Shown one piece after another: positions 1-5,162 of a DNA stretch of 5,162 nt (position 1 is its first letter; each line of letters starts with the position of its first letter). The notes beneath the pieces are model-generated. The model searched no databases. It was not told the origin of the DNA and saw only the letters and a program-made list of their open reading frames with translations. A program made the position numbers and the translations under genes. This DNA comes from Fidelibacterota bacterium. GTDB taxonomy: Bacteria > Fidelibacterota > Fidelibacteria > Fidelibacterales > Fidelibacteraceae. The DNA lies in the NCBI GenBank assembly GCA_023134755.1, contig JAGLUM010000052.1, positions 1 to 5,162 of the forward strand, in the 5' to 3' direction.

Positions 1-4
1 GTCA

Positions 5-54
5 TTTGATCAAACTCTGCACGCTGACGCTGCGCGTTCGGGGCGAAACAGGTT
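5..54 (-). repeat. Dispersed ~50-base repeat, copy B
   Basis: This is the second copy of the element at 3729-3678, in the same orientation. On the minus strand it reads AAC, CTGTTTCGC, then the GC-rich block CGCGCAGCGTCAG, a short insertion (CGTGC) and the palindrome TTTGATCAAA (14-5). It lacks the GCCT preceding AAC in copy A. It sits about 175 bases downstream of the racemase stop, and further sequence that might complete an attC-like site lies beyond the window edge. Positions 55-137 between it and the hairpins show no gene I can support. Confidence 0.55.
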
Positions 55-137
55 CAAGAAATAAAAAAGACGCATCAATACGCTGGAAACTATTACTTTG
101 AATGGAGTGGTTGAGATGAGAACGAGCTGCCGTCACC

Positions 138-212
138 ATACCGGAGTATATATTTACTATATACATACCGGATCGGATTTCAGTCAGACCGGTATAATGA
201 TTTTACTGAAAT
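138..212 (-). terminator. Overlapping hairpins after the racemase gene
   Basis: Sixteen bases after the racemase stop the sequence holds several stems. ATTTCAGT pairs perfectly with ACTGAAAT (212-205 with 184-177). ATACCGG pairs with CCGGTAT (195-189 with 171-165, and the same word recurs at 144-138). GTATATA pairs with TATATAC (164-158 with 152-146, loop of 5). The first two stems overlap and cannot form together. Position suggests the end of the operon transcript, but no clear T-run follows, so an intrinsic terminator is only one reading; RNA stabilisation or part of a recombination site are others. Confidence 0.35.
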
Positions 213-227
213 AACTGCCCCGGTAAT

Positions 228-1748
228 CTATAATATTTGCTGCTCCGATAAATATCCTGTCTTTATATTTGCTTGATTGAAATAGCGAATCAGCTGGTAA
301 ACAACCGGAATTTCACGTGACATGCGCTGAACGGTTTCATTTCCCAGCGTTTCCCGGCTAAAAGGCACCCGCTTCACATATTCCTGTATGCTGCCAACCG
401 TACGACCATACTTATATTTATAGGTAAAATTTCCGAAAGTATCCAGCTGGACAGTGGGATTTGTAACGTTTGGAATGCTGATATAAAACTCGCTTTTATC
501 GATCCTTGAATCGTTTAACAATTGTGTCTCGCAAAGATAATCATATAGCTCTCTGGCAGTGTTATGGGCCGGATCAACAAGAACAATGTTTTCATCCATA
601 AATGGTTGGTATATCGGATTACCATTTTCCTCATAATGGTATAATCGCTGCAATTGCGATTGAATCTGCGACACGTAAAACGGATAATGGGTACATCCCA
701 GAATAATGACTTTCAGTGATTTTGCCTCTTCTGTATTTCGCAGCTGCTCCAGTAACGATATAACATGATATCGGATATAGTTCTCCACTGAATTCAACTG
801 GACGTTGTCCGGGTTTTCCGAATTGCCCGTGAATAATATTTGGTTATTATCCCACTCGAAGTCATACCGATCCAGAAAGGTTTTATCAATCACTGCTGTA
901 GAATGATCGAAGGATGGTCCACGATATTCTATATACGGTAAGGTTGCGGTGGTTGAAATGTATTCCGGTGATCCGTCAATTGCTCCAGCTAATCCGATTC
1001 CTGCTTGCTGAAATACAGACACATCGCCGTCGTGATTCATTGTATTGACATACTGATTGATAGCATGTATATAACCTCCCGATGAAACCGTGCCAGCCGT
1101 TGCCATGACCCCGATACTGCAATCTTTAGCAGGGCTGATATGGTTGAACGCACTCCTGACACCAGCCCCGATAACACCAATCACCCCGATATCCAGTTTG
1201 GCTTCCCGAAGAAACGATTCAATGGTTTCCTTCCCGAAAGCCGTTGCAGTATTGCAGGCTATGACAATTGATTTCACCGGTACTTTATTACATTCAAAGT
1301 CAACAGAGTTTGCAGACCGGTAATACTTGTTACCCAGTAAAAACTGTATGTCTTTGATGATATGTTCCCGCAATAGTTCCGTATTATTTTCAGCAGCATA
1401 ATTCCCGTATGGCATATTGGCCTGATCACCAAGGTAGATAAACCATTCGTTTTGAAAATCCGGAATACCATCACCACCTGCCAAAGTGATGTTAGTACTA
1501 TTATTAAAATTATCGTAATTCACAATATTATCCAGAATCGTTAAACCGCCAGTCCCTGAATCGAACACTCCAACGGGTAACATTGATGTATTTTCCGGAT
1601 AATCCTTAACATCTAAATAGAAATAGCTGTCGGTATCCTTCAGGATTGTTCTTGTTAGCGCGCTGGACTCAGGAGAACCGCACGAATAAATACTCAGGAT
1701 AATTAATGTACTCGCAATATTCAGTAAGATATGATATACTCTTTTCAT
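228..1748 (-). CDS. Lipoprotein-type Asp/Glu (MurI-family) racemase (506 aa)
   Basis: This protein has the motifs of cofactor-independent glutamate racemase: GVFDSGTGG (60-68; Asp63 and Ser64 bind substrate), GDQANMPYG (107-115), ACNTATA (164-170; catalytic Cys165), GCTHYP (351-356; catalytic Cys352 with His354) and a late VDPAHNTAREL segment (391-401). All key residues are present, so it should be active as a racemase of glutamate or a similar acidic amino acid. Two things are unusual. It starts with a hydrophobic signal and lipobox I-Y-S-C (Cys23), implying export and lipid anchoring. It is also nearly twice the usual length of about 270: insertions of roughly 40 residues before Cys165 and 75 between the cysteines, plus a C-terminal extension of about 70. 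The start has only a weak GGAA (1756-1753). A cytoplasmic form from Met56 is possible but would leave the signal unexplained. It is probably co-transcribed with the amidase. Confidence 0.9.
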   Translation of the reverse strand: MKRVYHILLNIASTLIILSIYSCGSPESSALTRTILKDTDSYFYLDVKDYPENTSMLPVGVFDSGTGGLTILDNIVNYDNFNNSTNITLAGGDGIPDFQNEWFIYLGDQANMPYGNYAAENNTELLREHIIKDIQFLLGNKYYRSANSVDFECNKVPVKSIVIACNTATAFGKETIESFLREAKLDIGVIGVIGAGVRSAFNHISPAKDCSIGVMATAGTVSSGGYIHAINQYVNTMNHDGDVSVFQQAGIGLAGAIDGSPEYISTTATLPYIEYRGPSFDHSTAVIDKTFLDRYDFEWDNNQILFTGNSENPDNVQLNSVENYIRYHVISLLEQLRNTEEAKSLKVIILGCTHYPFYVSQIQSQLQRLYHYEENGNPIYQPFMDENIVLVDPAHNTARELYDYLCETQLLNDSRIDKSEFYISIPNVTNPTVQLDTFGNFTYKYKYGRTVGSIQEYVKRVPFSRETLGNETVQRMSREIPVVYQLIRYFNQANIKTGYLSEQQIL

Positions 1749-1787
1749 CTTATTCCAATTAATTGTATTTTTTGCCGTAAAAAAAAG

Positions 1788-3494
1788 TTATTTGGAAATG
1801 AACGAATAATGAATGGCTGGTTTTTTTCTATCAATAAACTGCTCTGCAAAATACGCAACCCGAAGTAATAGTGATTCATGCCAGGCCGGACCAATAGCCT
1901 GCATCCCAATGGGCAAACCGGCCGGGTTGTATCCTGCCGGAAAAGAAATCGCCGGTAAACCGGTTAAATTGGCAAGCGGAGCAAACCGCATGATTTCGAA
2001 TAAACTTGTCAGGTCTGACTCACCACCGGACAGTGCCTTGGATTTCATTCGAGGCGCCGTGATACCGGTTGTCGGGGTTATGATAATATCAACCTGCTTA
2101 AATACATGGTTCAGGTGATTAATCATTCGACGGCGAACACGCTGAGCCTGTATATAGTCTTGGGTACTTAGCGCTCTTGCCAGTGCCAGATTAATACGCA
2201 CATCTAATCCGTGTTCCTTATGGTGATTATCGTAGGTGTGACCGAGAGCTTGTGCCATTTCCCCAGCGATAGTAATCAAGTGAGCGACTCTAGATAACTC
2301 AAGATCCGGAATGGTAATGTCAATTATTTTTGCTCCCGCATGTTCAAAATGTATTAACATCGCCTCACAGGTTTCGACGATATCCTTCGTAGCATGCCGA
2401 AACCAGGGCCAATAAATACCAATTTTAAGATTGTGAACATCCTTACTGTTCCAATCATCTAATCGGGGAGATGGCTGATGAATAGTCATAAAATCCCTTT
2501 CATCTGGACCACTTAAAGCGGCATATCCGATGACTACATCGCTAACCGAACTCCCCATCGGGCCAAGATGAGCAACACTCCAGCAGAGATCAACGGCTCC
2601 AAATTCGCTAATTCGGCCAAATGTGGGTTTAAGTCCTACAATTCCACAAAACGCCGACGGTATCCGGATTGAACCACCACCGTCCGCTCCAATTGCTAAC
2701 GGACAAAATCCAGCTGCGACAGCGACACCAGAACCGCTGGAACTGCCACCACTGTGATGATCAGGATTGTGGGGATTGCAAGGTGTTCCATGAATCGGAT
2801 TTAGACCAGTAACTCCGATACCAATTTCATGCATATTGGTTTTACCAATCAATATTGCACCGGTGGAACGCATATGGGCAACCACAGTTGAATCGGTAGA
2901 CGCTATGTGCTGCCCCAGAAAGGCTGTTCCGGCTGTCGTTGGATAGGAGGCCATATCGACTTCATCTTTTACGGCTACCGGAACTCCATCAAGCACACTA
3001 AGCGGTTGACCGTTTATTAACCGCCGAGTAGATTCTTCCGCCTGTTTTATAACATCTTCCCGTTTAACAGCAATAAATGCTCTTAGCGAGGCACTACTTC
3101 TATCATTTGATTTTATTGAATCCAATATACTTTGGGCAACTTCCTCAGGTGTAACCTTACTGTTCAGGTAAGCCTCCGCAAAATCAAAAATCGTAGCAGG
3201 TTGAAAGCCCGAAGATACAGATGAACCAGTGTTAGGCCAATCCGCAACTGATATCGATTTGGCATCACCTCTCCTGGTATCAACAGAATGAATCGGATAC
3301 AGTCGTGGGGATTCTGTAACTATCTGTTTCCGGAACCAGGTAATCCCAGCGTTTTTAAAAAGAGTTGGAATTACAAAAAACTTCAATGCTCCCTCAAGCA
3401 GATTCACAAACAATTTGAGAGGTAGTCCACTTAAATAGGGTAGCTTTACGGATTTAAGATTATATTTTTCTTCAGGAATAAATTTTTCAGTCAT
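1788..3494 (-). CDS. Amidase-signature hydrolase resembling plant fatty acid amide hydrolase (568 aa)
   Basis: This is a serine amidase of the amidase signature (AS) family with the complete Lys-cisSer-Ser triad. Lys176 lies in the V-A-V-K-D strand, Ser251 in GGSSSGSG, and the nucleophile Ser275 in DGGGSIRIPS; the last two are 24 residues apart, as in FAAH. Unlike GatA-type amidases it has an N-terminal region of about 120 residues, including a hydrophobic amphipathic stretch (about 19-46) with L-x-G-L-x-x-K-L-F-V-N-L-L-E. From memory this, the VIKQAEESTRR segment (148-158), YIQAQRVRRRM (447-457) and TPTTGITAP (473-481) closely match Arabidopsis FAAH, which hydrolyses N-acylethanolamines and other acyl amides. 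A lipid-like amide substrate at the membrane surface is therefore plausible but inferred. There is no signal peptide, so it is probably cytoplasmic or peripheral. AGAGG six bases before the ATG supports the start. The racemase gene begins 39 bases after the stop, probably as a second operon gene. Confidence 0.93.
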   Translation of the reverse strand: MTEKFIPEEKYNLKSVKLPYLSGLPLKLFVNLLEGALKFFVIPTLFKNAGITWFRKQIVTESPRLYPIHSVDTRRGDAKSISVADWPNTGSSVSSGFQPATIFDFAEAYLNSKVTPEEVAQSILDSIKSNDRSSASLRAFIAVKREDVIKQAEESTRRLINGQPLSVLDGVPVAVKDEVDMASYPTTAGTAFLGQHIASTDSTVVAHMRSTGAILIGKTNMHEIGIGVTGLNPIHGTPCNPHNPDHHSGGSSSGSGVAVAAGFCPLAIGADGGGSIRIPSAFCGIVGLKPTFGRISEFGAVDLCWSVAHLGPMGSSVSDVVIGYAALSGPDERDFMTIHQPSPRLDDWNSKDVHNLKIGIYWPWFRHATKDIVETCEAMLIHFEHAGAKIIDITIPDLELSRVAHLITIAGEMAQALGHTYDNHHKEHGLDVRINLALARALSTQDYIQAQRVRRRMINHLNHVFKQVDIIITPTTGITAPRMKSKALSGGESDLTSLFEIMRFAPLANLTGLPAISFPAGYNPAGLPIGMQAIGPAWHESLLLRVAYFAEQFIDRKKPAIHYSFISK

Positions 3495-3545
3495 TAATAG
3501 CCTCTAAAATTTTTAAAACATTCTCTCAACGAATTTCTGGATATT

Positions 3546-3602
3546 TCTTCAAATGAAGTGTCTCGGAAGAAGTACAAAATTTTATTGTATATCTTCAAAT
3601 GA
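3546..3602 (-). promoter_or_regulatory. Direct repeat in the amidase leader, possible operator
   Basis: The 11-base word TCATTTGAAGA (minus strand) occurs exactly at 3602-3592 and 3556-3546, 46 bases apart, between the predicted promoter and the amidase start. The copy nearer the gene also forms an inverted repeat, CTTCA-TT-TGAAG (3558-3547). Paired sites of this kind can bind a regulator or form leader RNA structure. AT-rich sequence produces such words by chance, so the support is modest. Confidence 0.25.
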
Positions 3603-3622
3603 TTTTGGACTCGACATACTAA

Positions 3623-3651
3623 AATATAAAAGAGACTCTGCACATTTTCAA
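3623..3651 (-). promoter_or_regulatory. Predicted sigma70 promoter of the amidase-racemase operon
   Basis: On the minus strand TTGAAA (3651-3646, -35) is followed by a 17-base spacer and TATATT (3628-3623, -10). Each hexamer matches the consensus at five of six positions with ideal spacing. Transcription would begin near 3616, leaving a leader of about 120 bases before the amidase ATG. It lies just after the dispersed repeat and the proposed cassette boundary, so the operon would have its own promoter. If the organism is a member of Bacteroidota, whose housekeeping promoters differ, this match would count for less. Confidence 0.55.
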
Positions 3652-3677
3652 GCCTCAACACTCATATCCTGTGGTTG

Positions 3678-3729
3678 TTTGATCAAATTCTGACGCTACG
3701 CGATTGGGTGCAAAACAGATTTGTTAGGC
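3678..3729 (-). repeat. Dispersed ~50-base repeat, copy A
   Basis: Read on the minus strand, this element contains GCCTAAC, then CTGTTTTGC, the GC-rich block CGCGTAGCGTCAG, and the perfect 10-base palindrome TTTGATCAAA (3687-3678). A second copy in the same orientation lies at 54-5 (minus strand). The shared blocks are AAC, CTGTTT(T/C)GC, CGCG(T/C)AGCGTCAG and AG/AA-TTTGATCAAA, with small indels between them. Each copy is downstream of a gene or operon on the same strand. This fits a family of attC-like sites or a genome-wide intergenic repeat. Here it follows the 61-aa gene and precedes the amidase promoter. Confidence 0.6.
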
Positions 3730-3759
3730 AGTGATTAGTAAAAGAACAAACGCCTTAAC
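3723..3759 (-). other. Hairpin after the 61-aa gene
   Basis: Eight bases after the stop of the 61-aa gene, GTTAAGGC (3759-3752) can pair with GCCTAAC (3729-3723), leaving one bulged A and a loop of about 22 bases. The right arm is the same heptamer proposed as the R'' core of an attC site, so the two structures would compete. There is no U-run after the stem, so it is a weak intrinsic terminator at best. Confidence 0.3.
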
Positions 3760-3766
3760 TTTCTTC

Positions 3767-3952
3767 CTACGTAATACTCCTTAGCTTTACCCACGGTATT
3801 ACTATTCCAAAGATTATCCCAAAACGAAATGAAGATTCCCAATCAACAACACCATGGCCATGAAATATCATACTATAAAGAAACGAAACGATAGCAGTTA
3901 AAATAAACACAAGAGCAAATATCACTATGAAATCCCAAATCCATTTTTTCAT
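3767..3952 (-). CDS. Small two-helix membrane protein, unknown function (61 aa)
   Basis: This is a 61-residue hydrophobic protein. After MKK, a long hydrophobic segment (about residues 5-30) is interrupted only by Asp7. A short polar loop follows at 31-41 with an H-G-H-G-V-V-D-W pattern. A second hydrophobic stretch at about 42-57 ends in P-W-V-K, and the tail is basic. This suggests a helical hairpin in the inner membrane. I recall similar short proteins with a G-x-V-D-W loop and a terminal I-x-P-W-V motif among hypothetical proteins of Bacteroidota-like genomes, but cannot assign a family. The start is supported by AGAGAG (3964-3959) six bases upstream of the ATG. No promoter is evident between it and the NHL gene, so it may be transcribed by read-through. 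It lies between GTTAGGC and GCCTAAC, as expected for a cassette ORF. Confidence 0.6.
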   Translation of the reverse strand: MKKWIWDFIVIFALVFILTAIVSFLYSMIFHGHGVVDWESSFRFGIIFGIVIPWVKLRSIT

Positions 3953-3985
3953 TTATAACTCTCTTTCTGGTTTCCAATATCATCT

Positions 3986-4121
3986 GCCTAACGGTCATCG
4001 CTCAGCCACGTTGGATAGAAAACTGCAAATTCTTTGTTTATTCTAAAATCTTCCAGAAACTCCATAAACTCCAAACTAATCGAACAGCTCCCAGCATTGG
4101 CTGCAGCGGATGGTTATGACC
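3986..4121 (-). repeat. attC-like imperfect inverted repeat ending in GTTAGGC
   Basis: Read on the minus strand, the left arm (4121-4091) and right arm (4014-3993) are complementary with interruptions. GGTCAT pairs with ATGACC, and CGCTGCAGCC pairs with GGCTGAGCG leaving one unpaired G. A CTGG/CCAA-type pairing follows towards the centre. The right arm runs directly into GTTAGGC (3992-3986), which matches the integron R' core consensus GTTRRRY. In an alternative register TAAC (4116-4113) pairs with GTTA, separated by an unpaired spacer from the CGCTGCAGCC arm. That gives the attC order of R box, spacer, L box with an extrahelical base, and central loop. Total length is 131-136 bases, inside the known attC range. 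The weak point is the left R box, TCATAAC, which breaks the RYYYAAC consensus at two positions. It could instead be a degenerate hairpin terminator for the NHL gene, but no T-run follows. Confidence 0.45.
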
Positions 4122-4136
4122 AACTTTCGAGACATT

Positions 4137-5135
4137 CTAATCGATACTTAGTACCTTAATCTGGTGATTATTCAAATCAGCAATCCATAGATTCCCTTTA
4201 TGCACAAGCAAAGCAGCTGGTTTATTCAACTCTTCCAATTTGTTTCCCATTTGTCCTGTGCCTGCGATTGTTTTAAAGCTGCCGTTTTTATCTATTTTCA
4301 AAATTCTGTGCGTTCCCATGTCTGCGATATAGACGTTTTTATTTTCATCTATTGCAATACCGTGCGGTGTATTTAGAGTGTCCTGCAAAGCTAATGTTGT
4401 TACCTCTTTCCCGGTTACAATTTTACGTATTAAATGTGTTCCTGCATCAGCAAGAAATATATCAGAACCATCGAGTACTAAATCCATAGCGTATTTAAAC
4501 GTTGCTTGTTCCGGCGGTCCATCCTGCGATCCTGTTTCACTGCAGCCGGCTATAGTGGTTACAATGCCATCTTTGATCAGCCTTACTCTTGCATTGCCCA
4601 TGTCAGCCACTATAACCTCACCGTCTTTACCGAGAATGATTGCATGAGGAGAAATGAACATCGCGGAATCCGCTTTACCGTCTTTAAAGCCCGGTGTTCC
4701 TGGTATGCCCGCCAGAGTGGAAACTTGGTGTTCTCCATTATCACTGAGGCTTATAACTCTAATTATATGGTTGCCGGCCTCTGCTACATAAATCTTTCTA
4801 TTCTTTTTATCGTAAGCAACACCATGTGGCGATTTAATTTTTGCCTGGCTTGCGAGCCCGTCCTCATATCCTTCTTTATCCGGCCCGCCGGCTATAGTTG
4901 TTACTTCACCGTCCAAAGTTGCAATTCTAATTGCGTGATTATTAATGTCAGCAAAAATTACTGAATTTTCAGTGTAAGGAGTCAAGCGGATGGGCTTATT
5001 TAAATCCGCCTGCTTGCCGTCTTTAAAACCTGCCTGGCCGCTGCCTGCAGCGAGTCTCATAGTATGTGGTTTTTCATTACTGCAGGAATTAAGCGAAATT
5101 AATAAAACTGTAATTAAAACAAATGATTTTTTCAT
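4137..5135 (-). CDS. NHL-repeat beta-propeller lipoprotein (332 aa)
   Basis: This protein is predicted to be an exported, lipid-anchored six-bladed beta-propeller. Residues 1-17 form a short basic and hydrophobic signal ending in the lipobox L-N-S-C, with Cys18 as the lipidation site. The rest is six NHL repeats with the recurring core (A/V)(D/E)xxx(H/A)xI(R/K). The cores sit near residues 62-71, 118-127, 177-186, 229-238, 271-280 and 319-328, and most are followed by a VTTIAG-like strand. Blades 1-4 also carry a G-x-x-DG turn (for example GFKDG at 36-40 and 149-153). No catalytic domain is attached. NHL propellers generally bind proteins, nucleic acids or other ligands, and some related folds are lyases or lactonases, so the function here is open. 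The start is supported by GGAGG six bases upstream (5146-5142). Any promoter lies outside the window. The stop codon is 16 bases before an attC-like inverted repeat, a typical position for a cassette ORF. Confidence 0.9.
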   Translation of the reverse strand: MKKSFVLITVLLISLNSCSNEKPHTMRLAAGSGQAGFKDGKQADLNKPIRLTPYTENSVIFADINNHAIRIATLDGEVTTIAGGPDKEGYEDGLASQAKIKSPHGVAYDKKNRKIYVAEAGNHIIRVISLSDNGEHQVSTLAGIPGTPGFKDGKADSAMFISPHAIILGKDGEVIVADMGNARVRLIKDGIVTTIAGCSETGSQDGPPEQATFKYAMDLVLDGSDIFLADAGTHLIRKIVTGKEVTTLALQDTLNTPHGIAIDENKNVYIADMGTHRILKIDKNGSFKTIAGTGQMGNKLEELNKPAALLVHKGNLWIADLNNHQIKVLSID

Positions 5136-5162
5136 TTTGTACCTCCAATTTATTGTTATTGT

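Larger units (their letters stand above)
3723..3992 (-). mobile_element. Candidate integron gene cassette carrying the 61-aa ORF
   Basis: On the minus strand the segment opens with GTTAGGC (3992-3986), carries one small ORF starting 34 bases later, and closes 38 bases after the stop with GCCTAAC (3729-3723). These two heptamers are exact reverse complements. They match the R' (GTTRRRY) and R'' (RYYYAAC) cores that flank integron cassettes. About 270 bases, one ORF, no promoter of its own, and a short hydrophobic product of unknown function are all usual for cassettes. The cassette would extend past 3723 to the end of its own attC, but I cannot place that right half with confidence: GTTGAGG at 3658-3652 breaks the consensus at its last base. 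No integrase gene lies in the window. An alternative is a coincidental pair of heptamers around an ordinary small gene. Confidence 0.4.

Noticed and set aside
116..214. Plus-strand 32-codon ORF beginning near a GGAG sequence.
   Set aside because: It is short, of low complexity, and overlaps the hairpin cluster after the racemase gene; no protein features are seen.
1090..1323. Plus-strand open frame of 77 codons opposite the racemase gene.
   Set aside because: It is antisense to conserved catalytic motifs, so its composition is explained by the real gene.
1581..1583. Alternative racemase start at Met56, just before the GVFDSG motif, which would give a cytoplasmic protein.
   Set aside because: There is no well-placed ribosome binding site, and the upstream in-frame sequence forms a coherent signal peptide with lipobox, which a chance extension would rarely do.
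1813..2118. Plus-strand open frame of 101 codons opposite the end of the amidase gene.
   Set aside because: It is an antisense shadow of the conserved amidase C-terminal region.
3651..3658. GTTGAGGC on the minus strand as the right-hand core (R') of the attC site that begins with GCCTAAC at 3729.
   Set aside because: The first seven bases fail the GTTRRRY consensus at the last position, and the intervening arms pair poorly; the true right half, if any, is unresolved.
4057..4077. Tandem AAACTCCA units with a 9-base period in the loop of the attC-like element.
   Set aside because: There are only two full units, too few for a tandem repeat or CRISPR claim.
4378..4964. Two plus-strand open frames opposite the NHL gene.
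   Set aside because: They are antisense shadows of a repetitive coding sequence, without plausible protein features.

Overview
The window looks like accessory chromosomal DNA from a Gram-negative bacterium of moderate-to-low GC content (a little over 40 % by eye). Two of the four proteins are typical lipoproteins with short spirochaete/Bacteroidota-style lipoboxes ending in Ser-Cys. Shine-Dalgarno motifs are clear before two of the genes. I cannot fix the phylum; Spirochaetota, Bacteroidota/Balneolota and Calditrichota-like groups all fit. All four genes lie on the minus strand, so the biological reading order runs from high to low coordinates.

Reading order: (1) 5135-4137, a lipoprotein made almost entirely of six NHL repeats (a predicted six-bladed beta-propeller). 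(2) 4121-3986, a long imperfect inverted repeat ending in GTTAGGC, with the look of an integron attC recombination site. (3) 3952-3767, a 61-residue two-helix membrane protein of unknown function. (4) 3729-3678, GCCTAAC followed by a roughly 50-base repeat that recurs at 54-5 in the same orientation. (5) 3651-3623, a good sigma70-type promoter followed by a leader of about 120 bases with duplicated elements. (6) 3494-1788, an amidase-signature enzyme that resembles plant fatty acid amide hydrolase (FAAH). (7) 1748-228, 39 bases further on, a MurI-family (Asp/Glu) racemase that carries a lipoprotein signal, internal insertions and a C-terminal extension. (8) 212-138, overlapping hairpins. (9) 54-5, the second copy of the repeat.

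Two ideas deserve attention. First, the segment between GTTAGGC (3992-3986) and GCCTAAC (3729-3723), read on the minus strand, has the size, layout and content of a single integron gene cassette: a small promoterless ORF of unknown function lying between attC-like boundaries. The neighbouring genes could then be further cassettes in an array with one orientation. No integrase gene is visible and one attC half is not convincing, so this remains a hypothesis. Second, the amidase and racemase appear to form a two-gene operon with its own promoter. The racemase keeps both catalytic cysteines and the substrate-binding motifs of glutamate racemase but is predicted to be exported and lipid-anchored, although MurI normally works in the cytoplasm. 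The pairing suggests an envelope or scavenging pathway, not housekeeping peptidoglycan precursor synthesis. The substrate cannot be read from the sequence.
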